From assembly GCA_030765065.1 (NCBI GenBank), contig CM060975.1, forward strand, positions 201,972,007 through 202,036,006: a stretch of 64,000 bases of DNA, written 5' to 3'. The notes under the pieces were generated by a model that was not told where the DNA came from, ran no database searches, and saw nothing but the letters and a program-made list of their open reading frames with translations. This DNA comes from Deroplatys truncata. Lineage: Eukaryota > Arthropoda > Insecta > Mantodea > Mantidae. The position numbers and the translations under genes are program-made. This document shows, piece after piece, positions 23,458-34,010 of this stretch (the first letter of the stretch is position 1; the number at the start of each line of letters is the position of its first letter).

Positions 23458-23653
23458 CGTGTTCATGGAAAATAGAACAGGATTTTAAAGCCATTACATA
23501 GCGACCAGCTTTGAAAAGATGACTATCGCTGTAGTTTATCGTATTCTTGAAATGCCTACAAGGACCATATAAGTAGATGAAAGAATAAAACGTTGTGAGA
23601 ATAGTGTACAAAAGAGTAGAAAAGTTATGTGAATGCAACACATCACAGTTTTA
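23458..23653 (+). mobile_element. HINE-like element, 3' part of the split host copy
   Basis: It contains 'gattttaaagccattac', 'gaccagctttgaaaagatg' and the 3' end 'ttatgtgaatgcaacacatc'. It continues the host copy at 22162-22631. Confidence 0.7.
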
Positions 23654-24364
23654 TTTAAAGAACTCCTTCATACAGCATACATTTTTATTTTTCTGGGTAT
23701 CAGTTGTATTCCCATTACAGAACAACGCGCACAAACTGAGGCAGTAATGCAGAACGAAACATCATGAATACCTTGTTTTTAAGGAAGGGAGAAAGTTAAT
23801 TTGCACACATGTCATTCTCCTGGCTAGAACATTAATTAAAGCAATATTAACGTTTCACAAGTCAGCGAAAATACAAACACCTTACTCTCTGATCTCATTA
23901 CTGCTGTTCAAACAAAAGAATGTTATGTAGATCTAGTGGCAATTATTCCTAGTATGATATTTAGTTATTCCGATGGCCAGGAGATAGCGTGGTGGTGGAG
24001 AAGCCCGAAGAAGCCATATTGGTAACTTAAGGATAACTCCCTTGCCTGTTTACAGAGTGTAATTGGATTTTGATGTGTGCTTTATACGGAGGCGAAGGGA
24101 GGAAAGCGGTGGTAGCAAGTTTACCTATCAATTTCTGTTTTGTGTAAACTCCAGAGTTTGGTCTCTCCACTCAAAACTGGTTTCTTCACGCTCTGATAAT
24201 CTCTGTTACACTCCGTACTTATAAATAGAACTTGCTCAGTATTTTCAGAATGAAACATTCATTTCTTATGTTTTTTCCAGCAAACATTTCTTATGGCTGT
24301 TAATGTACGTAATAAAGAGCAAGTAGAGTTTAAGATTGATTATCTGAAATTAGCATATTTGCTT
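23654..24364. other. Interval with no gene recognised
   Basis: Unassigned sequence. Confidence 0.5.
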
Positions 24365-24446
24365 AACGGGATGCTAAAAATACTGTTTTTTTTAGTCTTA
24401 TAATTTGGAATTTCCTCTTTAATTTGATATTATATATGTAATCATT
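24365..24446 (+). repeat. Unknown repeat R1, copy 1, left part
   Basis: It aligns to about 45215-45299 ('tttggaatttcctctttaat' versus 'cctgaaatttcctgtttaat'). It is interrupted by the inverted-repeat element at 24447 and continues at 25221. Confidence 0.6.
24440..24446. repeat. Target-site duplication AATCATT, left
   Basis: The same 7-mer is at 25214-25220. The paralogous R1 copy has a single ATCATT at 45294-45299. Confidence 0.75.
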
Positions 24447-25213
24447 AAGCCCCGGAATTTTAGGTTCTAAAAAGTTAAAATTAGGTTCTATGTATCAGTG
24501 TATTAGGAATTTATAGGATCTTATATGTTGAATTTAGAAATTTCTATATATATATATATTCATGCAAATCACTGGGCACTTTGTTTAAAACACTAACTTT
24601 AAATTGTAATTGTAAAAAGTTAATTTAACTGTAACTTTAGTATGTATTTGAAAGTATCAAATTCAAAATTGTCGTGTTAGAAATTCCCTATAACGGAAGA
24701 AGCAATAATGCATACTACTCAACAGCGCTATTAAAATGTTTGCCTCAAGTTTTCACCTATTGTTGCGGCATGTAAACATCACACGTTTCAGAAATGCCGC
24801 GTGCCACTGACCACCTCTTGCGACTATAGCTAGAAAATGATAACTGAAGGCGGCGAACGTTTTAATTACTTTATTATTGTGGCGGACGGTTTAATTAAAG
24901 TTTATTATTGTAAAGTATTGCGCAAGATTTCATAATCTAATTATTTAATAGTTTCCTTATTCGAACGGTCTCCCTTCGTTTTAAAAAATTTTTTATATTC
25001 ATAAATCTCTCTTATTTGCTTAAATAACCGAATTAGGCACTTATAGGTTCTATCACGAAAAATAGGTTTTATTAGGTCCTAACGTAAAATTAGGTCAATT
25101 TAGGCTATAAAATTGAAGTATATTACTCGGTAACCAAAACATTAAAATAAACCGAAGTTTGGAGTGTAGGAGGTTAGGAATAAAATAGGTCAGAACCTAA
25201 GAATCCGGGGCTT
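24447..25213. mobile_element. Terminal-inverted-repeat DNA element (non-autonomous, 767 bp)
   Basis: The left end reads AAGCCCCGGAATTTTAGG and the right end, reversed, AAGCCCCGGATTCTTAGG. Over 22 bp there are two differences. It is flanked by AATCATT on both sides. The interior is AT-rich and non-coding, with repeated AGGTTCTA-like motifs near both ends (24465, 24482, 25045, 25061, 25190). These could be sub-terminal transposase-binding sites. A 7-bp duplication does not fit Harbinger (3 bp) or mariner (TA). A hAT-like or other cut-and-paste family is possible, but I cannot assign it. Confidence 0.8.
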
Positions 25214-25220
25214 AATCATT
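25214..25220. repeat. Target-site duplication AATCATT, right
   Basis: Partner of 24440-24446. Confidence 0.75.
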
Positions 25221-25855
25221 ACACGCAATATATATTTTTAAAAATAGTACTGCATTTGCCGTTTTGTACCGTGAAATTTGTACCACTTCACAGAAAAAAT
25301 AAACATGCTACACACTCTGAAGTAGAAAGATAAACTTGAGCATATTTTTAGGGGAGATTTTGCCTAAAAATAGGTACTGCTGTTAGGTATGGCAGCTCTT
25401 GTGTGCTCAAGCATGTGGTTTCTTTCTTTGAAAATATTTGTTTTCTCCATAGTTTGCTTTGAACAGCGTTTTCTCTGAATGACATTTTCCGATATAAATA
25501 ATCTGTTTTCTTAGAAACTATTGCATATAGATATATTCAAATTTTAGGATGATAAAAGAACCCGTAAGTGCCGTTGTGGATATACTTGGGTGCTAATAAA
25601 AATATGTTTGGCTATTTACTGATAAATTTTAATCAAAGACTGGTATAATTGATTAAAAAGCATCCCATCTTCCGTAATAAACAAACGTATTCCATAAAAG
25701 TAGACTAGTTAACTTAGAAGGCATACATCTGCATCTTGTAACAATTTCAGTCTGATATTTTAAATAGTTTCTTGAATTTAACAAATTTAACATTTGTGTG
25801 ATAGGGATTTTAATCTTCCCATAAGGCAACGCATCTACGAAATTTGGCAAACAAT
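25221..25855 (+). repeat. Unknown repeat R1, copy 1, right part
   Basis: It aligns in order with 45300-46650: 'gtaccacttcacagaaaaaa', 'ttttaggggagattttgcc', 'aaataggtactgctgtt', then 'taataaacaaacgtattcc', 'ataaaagtagactagtt' and 'acaaatttaacatttgtg'. Copy 1 lacks several hundred bp that copy 2 has in the middle. No coding content is recognised. Confidence 0.65.
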
Positions 25856-27139
25856 GTGAACATTTTCGATTTGTTGTTGTTTTTTAAATTTTTATCACAC
25901 TTGTAATTTGTACTTTCAGCCTAGACAATGTTCTTTTCTTTTAATACCAATAATTTTAAAGCCAGACATGGCTATTTAATCGGACCTGTACCACTTAGGT
26001 ATACACTGAGTTGAACTTATAAGTAATTTCTTCAATTATTCCCCCAGCATTTTTCACTATTCAAAATGCTCCTTGGACCATTTATAACCATTAGCTTGAA
26101 CATTTTAGGAGAGCTTTAGAAAATGGTTATGCAAAACATTAAATAGTTCGGCTGAAATTAATTCTTTTCCAAAATTCACACTGAAAAAGTTTAAACATGT
26201 AATAACATTTATACAATTTTTTCTTCTAAAGCAATTAAAATTAAATTTAAGAAATGCTTGCACATCAAATTATTTATGTTTCTATATTAAGCTCAAATTA
26301 AACATTTGGGAGTGATACGATAAACCGTAGGGTACAAGGAGAATTTCATACCAAAAAGTAATTAGCTGTTAATATAAAAATTAATATTTTAACAACGGTT
26401 TGGCAAAGTTCTTTAATGTGTGTGCGCTGTATGTTTTATATGATAAAAAGTTCAAAGCAATCAGAAGAAAACTGTGGATTTTTGGATCTTCATAGTTACA
26501 TTGTCTTAAGTTACAATGTAATTTCAAAGTCGACGACACCTTTTTTTTCTGTCTCTAATAACAACAATTCAAGCACATTGAAAGTATTAGCAAAACATAG
26601 ATATAGTATTTGCAGAGTATGTGTGGTACAGCATTTTCAACTATGAATCACCGCTTGCCTTACCACGACGTTCTTTGATTGGTAGTCAACATAAACATTT
26701 GTGTTTACTTCGAAGGACATTGTGAATGGTTTGAAATACCAGATTACAAACATGAGCATCAATAGAAATGGTGATGCTCAGTTGATATAACAATATGTAC
26801 GGGAATTAAGTAATTACACCTAGTTTACGTCTGGTCTAGTCCAGTGTTAGTAGACCATATGCATTTATTTTGCAGTATTGATGTAGCAGAAGACAGAAAA
26901 ACCTGGTGTATAATAACAATATTACTTTCTCTATCAATTACCACAGTTAAAATATTTGATGAAATAGCTAATTTTTTATCTATTTCATGATAAACGCTCA
27001 CTAGAAACCATTTGCATTTCAACATATAAGAGCATTTAAAAAAACTGAAACGAAAGTCAGCTGTTTTAAAAGCAGCTCGGGACACGCTAGCCTTAACATT
27101 ATATTACATAGCCCTTCAAAGTGACACCTGGAAACATTT
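25856..27139. other. AT-rich interval, no gene recognised
   Basis: It includes a perfect 8-bp hairpin, GAGCATCA/TGATGCTC, with a 10-nt loop at 26754-26779. No domain-like frame. Confidence 0.5.
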
Positions 27140-27540
27140 AAAATTTCAAGTAAATAACAGCGAAGGCTAATGCCACGAAAAAAGTTGTTTGCTAAAATTG
27201 TGAATTGTAATGAGCTCTAAGTTTTCTTCCGCAATAAAATTTTATCTATGTATCACGGTTTCCCAGTTATATAAACAGGCTATTTGAAGGACCCTCAAAA
27301 TATAAAACTGTGCTATTTTAATAAAATTCTTTAGGTGTTTTCAAGAAAATAAAGGTTTATTTGGCAGGGCAGACCTTGGCCACCAACTTTTCGTTCTTGA
27401 TGCAGTTGACAGACTTGACACATATACACGTGAGCATGAGTATTTCTCAGCTCTTTTATTCCAGGGACCTCAAAACATGCATTTTCCTGAATCTCCAAAT
27501 CGAACTTTTGGATGGAATGGATAGAGAAAATACAAAAGGG
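27140..27540 (-). mobile_element. HINE-like element, old diverged copy
   Basis: Recognisable blocks are 'ggctaatgccacgaaaaaag', 'tcacggtttcccagttatat', 'cttgatgcagttgacagac' in place of the CA tract, and 'ggacctcaaaacatgcattt'. The 5' hairpin end is reduced to 'ggatagagaaaatac'. Confidence 0.5.
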
Positions 27541-27633
27541 TGTTTTAGTTAAAATATCTGAGATAAGTACGGTTTTATTATATAAATGGTACATTTCTGG
27601 TAAAAGATGCTATCTTCAACCGATGTTTAAAAA

Positions 27634-28387
27634 ATTCTGATGTGATATTATTCACATGACGTTCTTTACCCTCTATCGTTTATTAGTGGTTATACAAACT
27701 ATTCTTATTAAAGTTTATTATTCTGTCTACTACATTTTAATCCAAATAAATCTTTGCAGAAATAGCTATATTACACATTGCGTTATAGGAAAGGGGGAAA
27801 CACGATAGTCAAATGTTTAAGAACTGGACGCTATATGGTGGCCTTAAAATTTCATGCTCTTTACATGCATTCGCGAGAAACAACTGATTGTTGACAGGAC
27901 TTCAAGAGAATGACCAAATATTGAACAATTCGAACTATTTATAAGCAATATCTCAAAAATGGCTAATGCCATAAAAAAACTCATTTGAAATAAAGTGCAT
28001 GTTTTAAGAGCTCTACATTTATTGCGTAATACGTTTTCGTCTATCGTTTAACATTTACCAGTTACACAGGACTAGGACTTCACAGGCTATTCCCAGAAAG
28101 TTCAAGATATGCATTTTATTTGTGGTGTAAATATCTTAAAATGCGGTATTTTAATCAAAATCGTTAGAGCCACTTTTTAGAAAATGAAAACTTTCAACAT
28201 TTACAAAATCAAAATTCTGGTATTTATCCGTTTTTGAGTTATGCTGTTCGAACACACACACGAGGATATTTTTTCTAAAAATGATGTTTTTATTTAATGG
28301 AGCCTAAAATATGTATTTCCGGCAAAATATCGGTCTCGAAGTTTTGGGGGAATGCAATATTTTCTATGTACGTGGTAGAGAAAGTAA
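27634..28387 (-). mobile_element. HINE-like element, old subfamily, tandem copy 1
   Basis: It runs from TTCTGATGTGATATTATTCACATG (3' hairpin stem extended to six pairs, ATGTGA/TCACAT) to GTACGTGGTAGAGAAAGTAA. It is followed after about five bases by another copy in the same orientation. The 5' hairpin partner strand is decayed ('tattttctatgtacg'). Confidence 0.8.
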
Positions 28388-28392
28388 ACAAA

Positions 28393-29144
28393 TTCTGATA
28401 TGCTAAATTCACATGGCTTTCAATATCCTCTGCCTTTATTCCTGGGTATACAAATTAGCCTTACTAAAGCTTATTTTTACATCTACTTCCAAACAAACTT
28501 TTATGAAGTAGTTACATTACACATTTCGTTATACATACACAGGGAACAGCGCCAGTCAGATGTTTAAGAACATACGCTGTCCTTAAAATTCCATACTGTT
28601 TCATGGAATCGCAAGAAACAACTGAATGTTGACAGGCTTTATAAGAATGGCTAAGTATTGAACAATTCGAACCATTAATTACGGATATGTCGGTAATGGC
28701 TAATGCCACAAAAAATTATTTGAAATAAATTTTGTGTTTTAAAGAGATCTTAACGTTCACCACTTATACAAGATTATACAAAACTGCTTCCGAAGTAAAA
28801 GACTTCAAAGCTTATTCTCGGAAAATCCAAGATATACATTTTATTTGTCATGTAAATATCTTAAATTAATGGTATTTTAAATCAAAATCATTAGATTAAT
28901 TTTTCAAAATGTAAAACATTTCGAGAAATGTTCCATGTAAAGGATAGTTTGGAGTGGGGGGATTTTCTTGAAAATCTTCGTGTCGCATCTTTGGAAGGTA
29001 CTGAACTTAAATTCCAAGTATGGTGTTGATCCGACTTTTGGTTTTTGAGTTTTGTATTCAGGAGGTTCAAAACCCGTATTTCCGGTGAATTCTCGGTATC
29101 GAACTTTAGGGTGGAATGCAGTACCTACTATGTAGAGAAAGTAA
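28393..29144 (-). mobile_element. HINE-like element, old subfamily, tandem copy 2
   Basis: It runs from 'ttctgatatgctaaattcac' to 'tactatgtagagaaagtaa'. The CA microsatellite region is deleted around 29050. It is head-to-tail with the 27634 copy. Confidence 0.8.
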
Positions 29145-29990
29145 AAAGTAATTAAAGGAAATCTTTACTTACTGTAGAGGGTCATTAACAGCGGTAGAAA
29201 ACGGGTTTTGCTACTTAGCTAGCTGTTGGAATGTTTGGAGTTTCTATTGCCATCAGGATGAAATAAAAGAATACGAATTTTTTGACCTTGAATTGCCTTT
29301 TATTACTCTGTTAAAAGTAAATTGATTGGAATGTCGTAAAATCGGACTAATGTTTTTAAATTATTTGTTGCAATGAGTTTTTAAATCTTGTTCATCTACC
29401 TAATTACTGCACCAAAAATTAAGTATCATTTGCCTCCACAACCAAACTTCACACCTGAAAGTCAGGAGATCGGAACCAGCATAGTCGTATGGATTCTCTA
29501 ATTCAGCCTTATATCTGAGGACATACTTAGGCTGGTATTATCCTTATACGGATTCTTTGATACGTCCTCACGCAATGTTGTCCTCAACAGCGTAAAGCGG
29601 AAACGAAGGTCGGGAGTGAAGTGCTTTTTATTTATTTCCTTATTGGATTATCCTTTTATTCGATTGAGTAATTTTGCTCAAACTCCTCGAAAATAGTACG
29701 TAATGGAAAAGTGCACATTTGCATCAAAACAAATGACAAGAAGACAGAGACATCTGATACTGCGCATGCGCAGAACAAGGATCCAGCCGTATCTCTTACT
29801 CTTGCCAGGCATTCAATACTGCACAATACATTCTAAGTGTGGATTCTGTTTCAATCAACAACGAGAGTCTGCCAGTCTAAAATTGCCGATATTAAATTAT
29901 ACTAATAGATGCTAAACTATCTGTATTTTGATATTCAATTATTTGTAGTTAATCTACATGGCGGGATCCAACTTTTAACTAAAAAGAAAT
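29145..29990. other. Interval with no gene recognised
   Basis: The 70-codon frame at 29703-29915 has no recognisable motif. Confidence 0.5.
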
Positions 29991-29991
29991 G

Positions 29992-30667
29992 TCTGATGTG
30001 ATACATTCACATGACTTTCTAGTGGGTATACAAGCTATTGTTACTAAACCTTATTTTGAATCTACTACATTTAATCCAAATAAACTTTGCAGATAGCTAC
30101 GTTACAGGTTTCGTTAACCTTTATAACGGATATCTCAGTAATGGCTTCTTCCACCCCCACAAAAAAAACTTATTTTAAGTAAATTGTGATTTTCAAAGAG
30201 ATCTAGCTTTTTTAATGATACGTTTTCGTCTATTGCTTAACGTTTACCAGTTGCACAAGATTATACAAAATTCCTTCCGAATGAAGAGCACTTCCTAGGC
30301 TATTCCCAGAAAATTCAAGATATACATTTTATATGACATGTAAATATCTTTCATATATGGTACCTTAATCAAAATCTTTAGAGCCATTTTTTAGAAAATA
30401 AACATTTTCGATAAAGGTTCCATGTAAAGGGTAGTTGGTTTGGGGGGGATTTTATTGAAAACTTTCGTGTCGCATGCCTGGAAAATACTAAACTCAAATA
30501 CAAAGTTTGGTATTCATCCGACTTCTTGAGCTATGCACACATCTTTCAAAAATACTTTATTTGAATTCAGGGCGCCTCAAAACATGTATTTCTGTTGAAA
30601 TCTCGGTATAGAATTTTTGTGTGGAATGCAATACTTCCCCTGTTTACTATACGTAGTAGAGAAAACA
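29992..30667 (-). mobile_element. HINE-like element, old subfamily, near complete
   Basis: It runs from 'tctgatgtgatacattcaca' (six-pair 3' hairpin ATGTGA/TCACAT) to 'tatacgtagtagagaaaa'. A central part is shortened relative to other copies. The last bases of the 5' end are lost where it meets the next fragment. Confidence 0.75.
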
Positions 30668-30699
30668 TTGATGTTTTACAGTCTTATCACCTTGTTTAT

Positions 30700-30862
30700 T
30701 ACGAGTTTGGTATTATTCGGACATTTCGATTATGAGCTATGCTGTTTACAGACATACACGGGTCTTTTGGATTCAGTGGGCCTCGAAACATGTATTTCGG
30801 TGCTATATCGAATTTTTTGGTGGAAAGCAATATATTCTCTACCTTCTAGAGAAAAAGCGAAA
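30700..30862 (-). mobile_element. HINE-like element, 5' fragment
   Basis: 'gtttggtattattcggac', 'gagctatgctgtttacagac' and 'ctcgaaacatgtatttcggt', ending near 'ttctagagaaaaagc'. A partial second copy directly after the previous one. Confidence 0.6.
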
Positions 30863-31019
30863 GTATTAACACCGTGTAGCTAAGGAGGGTGTTTATAAAC
30901 TGCAAATTATTTCTGCATGAAAGAATACAGTTTTGAAGATACGAGGCGTTATAATTTTTTAAAAATAATAACATTATTTTTCAAATAATTTGTTATTATT
31001 CATTACCTTATACCTTACA

Positions 31020-31160
31020 CTATTTCTTCACATAGTCACCATCATTATTCAGACGCTTGTAACGGGAAATCAGTTTTTTATGCCTTCGTTAAAAAAGATG
31101 CCTCTTGTTTCACAACAACATCGTTGAAATGTTTTCTACCTAAGAATTTCTTCAGTTAAA
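31020..31160 (-). pseudogene. Mariner-superfamily transposase C-terminus, broken
   Basis: Minus-strand reading gives, in two frames, FLGRKHFNDVV..EASF and then RHKKLISRYKR followed by LNNDGDYVKK and a stop (31022-31020). The pattern 'F..GI.KL..R...C....GDYVEK-stop' is the usual C-terminus of mariner transposases (established family knowledge). A frameshift separates the two parts. The following 3' flank (to about 30950) matches that of the plus-strand copy at 31168-31395. Confidence 0.65.
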
Positions 31161-31167
31161 GAAAAAA

Positions 31168-31395
31168 AAAATTAAAATCGTTTGTGCCAAATCCGGACTG
31201 TTGTAAAACGAAAAGTGCAGTCTTCGCTTTCATCACAGGTGGATCACTCTTTCCGAAGGCATACAAAAACGGGTTTCCCGTTACGAGGTTTGCCTGAATA
31301 ATGGCGGCGAGTATGTGGAGAAGTAGTGCAAGGTATAAGGTAATGAATGATGATAAAATATTTGGAAAATAATGTGTTATTTTTAAAGAATTGTC
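31168..31395 (+). pseudogene. Mariner-superfamily transposase C-terminus, second copy in opposite orientation
   Basis: The plus strand reads ..ITLSEGIQKRVSRYEVC then LNNGGEYVEK and TAG at about 31309. It continues 'tgcaaggtataaggtaatga', as in the minus-strand copy ('tgtaaggtataaggtaatga'). An internal stop lies upstream (CTG TTG TAA). The two copies are arranged as an inverted repeat with their N-terminal sides facing. It encodes only the last few dozen residues and is not functional. Confidence 0.65.
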
Positions 31396-31993
31396 GGTAC
31401 TTATTTTAAAAATACGCCAATCGCCCATTTCTGTAGTGCTCTCATCGGAATAATCCAACGCAGCATTTTGGGGGAAAACAATATTTAAGAGATGAAGTTT
31501 GCTTCACGAGGGTGTGGTGCCAACTGAAACAAATGGAAATGAAGTGTAAAATATACGCGACACACACAGACCGCAACTTGTGCACAATCGACTCTACGAT
31601 CTGCATCACTTTGCAGGACGGACACCTGTGTACAATGGCCGCGTCATACATTTTCCTTACTGCTCGCTCGCTCGGGTGGACCAGCTGCAAAGGATGCTGG
31701 GAATATTTAGACTGTTGACACCTACTCCACGAGAATCAGACAATTTACGAGAAGTTGAAAAGAGTAATGGTCTACAAACTTGGAATACAATTTAAAACGT
31801 ATTGTCAGATAGTATTGAAATTAGGAAGTACTTCTTTTGTTTTCTCATCGCACGAATGGACGCTCGCGGGTAGGAACGAGAAACAAATAGGCGAGAGAAC
31901 AAAATATTTAACATTGCTTTAGAAAGCTGCTGTTATAACTTTCTTTATACGTAATCTACCTAAGAGGAATTGTTCAATTATTTGAAATGCATA

Positions 31994-31995
<2 letters not shown>
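31396..31995. other. Interval with no gene recognised
   Basis: Overlapping frames of 68-82 codons on both strands at 31442-31795 have no recognisable motif. Confidence 0.5.

Positions 31996-31996
<1 letters not shown>

Positions 31997-32061
<65 letters not shown>
31997..32061. repeat. (TG)n microsatellite
   Basis: About thirty-two TG units. Confidence 0.95.
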
Positions 32062-32064
<3 letters not shown>

Positions 32065-32192
32065 GCACAGAACTGTTTTTCTGAGCTTTGAAAGCGATCT
32101 GGAGCAGGTTATAATTTTGTAAACTTCTGCCACAGCATTAATTTCACCACTCTGCCTAATACATTGAAACCTTGGAGTTGGTGAAAATATTA

Positions 32193-33125
32193 CGCAGCGA
32201 TTTGGCACCCCGGTAACGTGCGAGGTGTTCAGGAGGTCCCGGGTTCGATTCCTGTGAGGTGGTTTTTCATTTACCGCGATTTCCTTTCCCTCATTTCGCT
32301 TTCATTCCGTTTACTTCTGAAGTTGCAGGTGTATTTCTAGATTTCCCGGAGGGGAGAGGTTCCGACTCCTTCAGCTGCCGTGGTACAGGGTCTGCGTTAC
32401 CTAGCACTGGTGGTGCTTCTGACGTTACTAGAAGTACGTCGGGCTGAACGTCTGAGCCCCTCCCGCAAGGGAGCTGTTTAGATTGGGTTGGTCTCGACGG
32501 GACAGTGGTTTTCGATACCCGTGGGAGATTGGGTGTGTCTGGGCGGTGATGCCCAGGCGGAGTTGTGAGACGCCTCAATGTCTTCCAGTACCGCCCTGGA
32601 GGGCCGGTAATGGTGTGTTAGTTCACTGTCGATCCTACCGAGATTTTCGGTAGTCTTCTCTTGGAGTTGACGTGCGTAAGTGGCGTATCCACTTCCGTCC
32701 CTGCTCAAGGGGTTCCAGGTATTGGCTTAATGGAAAGACCCACAGGAGGGAGAGTCACTCGGTTAAGGCCCACTGAAGGGAGGCTTCGGGCCCGGGTAGA
32801 CCTTTGACCCGAACTGTTATTCTAAGTTGTGATATGGGGCGGTGTCGAACAGATGGCGCGGGCGGTTGTCCAAGAAAAGAGTATTCTCCGTGGACACTAG
32901 AAGGCTGCCATGTTAAACGGGTCTTTCATCGCCCTTTCTGGGCAGCTCCAGTAGTGGGTCGGGTCTTCGAGCTAGGAACTATTAGGGACTTCTGCGCTTC
33001 TCTGTGTCCTGTCTGAAGCCGCAGCCTCCTTCACTTCACCCCTTCCCCCTAAACGGTGGTAGCCGTAATACATCGCACTAGGTCGCAGTACAGGAGATGT
33101 CTTCCTCCGTTGTATACCCTAGGTA
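32193..33125 (+). repeat. SINE type A, extra-long copy (about 930 bp)
   Basis: The head 'cggtaacgtgcgaggtgttc' with box B (GGGTTCGATTCCTG) and the body 'gtggtttttcatttaccg' are standard type A. The 3' half ('gatatggggcggtgtcg', 'gagtattctccgtggacac', 'gggtcttcgagctaggaac') aligns to the copy at 44758-45197. Between them, about 32332-32812, sits roughly 480 bp of GC-rich sequence absent from the other copies. Several overlapping open frames there reflect base composition only. Confidence 0.7.
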
Positions 33126-33366
33126 TGGTGCATGTATGCAACATCTTTTTTCAGTTTTGCGTTAGGCAGTTTAATTTAAAAACTGTATACGAAATTTTCA
33201 AGTTATGGCAATACCGCAAATCTCTGTAAGCTCAATAGGCAGGCGTGTGTTGAAATAGTACACGTAAGAAAGATTCATAAAGCAACAAATAGTGAACGGT
33301 GTTGTCTTAGAAATCATGTTAACCATGGTGATAATTGGAAAAATTTAATATAAAAATGACACTCAA
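33126..33366. other. Short interval, nothing recognised
   Basis: Unassigned sequence between the SINE and the mariner fossil. Confidence 0.4.
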
Positions 33367-33475
33367 TCAGGACACTACAACCACAGTTGGAGATGCAGCA
33401 ATTCGGCAAAATCAGAAGTGTCTATATGATAATGGTGCACATTTGGAACATCTTATGCTACTGCGAGGTCAAACA
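33367..33475 (+). pseudogene. Possible mariner-superfamily C-terminal remnant
   Basis: A short frame contains 'QNQKCLYDNGAHLEHL' and then a stop. Some Tc1/mariner-superfamily transposases end in a similar C....G.H.EHL pattern. It lies upstream of, not downstream of, the catalytic fragment at 33736, so if real it is rearranged or from a second copy. Confidence 0.3.
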
Positions 33476-33735
33476 TAAAGTTACTCTGGTCTTTAATATC
33501 TTCATATATCTAGTGATGAGTAAACCAGATATTCCTGTTGAAATATGTATTGTTTGTGATCCTCTGATTATAAAGTTTCGTACCTCTGTTAGAAAAAACA
33601 AATATTAAGATTTGAACCAATGCACTAGATGTAATCCTCAAGACGCAATTGGTCACAGTTCTGCCTCAGCCAACTTCCAAATGACCCCTAGCATTGTGAA
33701 TGTGATGTTGGGCCCTGTCTTTTGAATATAGATTC

Positions 33736-34010
33736 CTTTATTTGAACAATGGAACTGTTCAGCTTCGCAGAACCCACACACTTCTTGATATGCTGGAATT
33801 GTTCCTTATGCCAAAATTTGAGGATGATGACATCTTGGAAACGGTTATTTTCCAGCAGGATGGAGACTACACTCATTTTGCACCTGTTCTCAGCGAGTAC
33901 CGGGATGCTACATTTATCTACACTTACATGGACTGAACAGAGTCAGAAGGTATTTGGCCTCCACGTTCTCGTAACTCATACAATCGACTCTTTTTCCTTG
34001 GGGATACATT
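33736..34010 (+). pseudogene. IS630/Tc1/mariner-superfamily transposase, catalytic-domain fossil
   Basis: The frame from 33742 reads ..NNGTVQLRRTHTLLDMLELF, then IFQQDGDYTHFAPVLSEYRD, with the hallmark 'FQQDGA..H' catalytic aspartate block. A stop follows at 'YTYMD*'. In the next frame 'EGIWPPRSRNSYNRLFFLGD' matches the family block 'WPPRSPDLTPLDFFLWGY'. The aspartates of that block are replaced by Asn and Arg. With a frameshift, a stop and lost catalytic residues it is dead. N-terminal DNA-binding parts are not visible. Confidence 0.75.

Noticed and set aside
22621-23465. An 8-bp target-site duplication (ttcgtgtt) for the HINE-like family, which would suggest a hAT-type MITE
   Set aside because: Host copies normally have about as many bases at this place as the two pieces together supply, and clean copies elsewhere show no duplication.
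26754-26779. Perfect 8-bp hairpin as a possible microRNA precursor or terminator
   Set aside because: The stem is too short for a microRNA precursor, and an isolated 8-bp palindrome is expected by chance in 64 kb.
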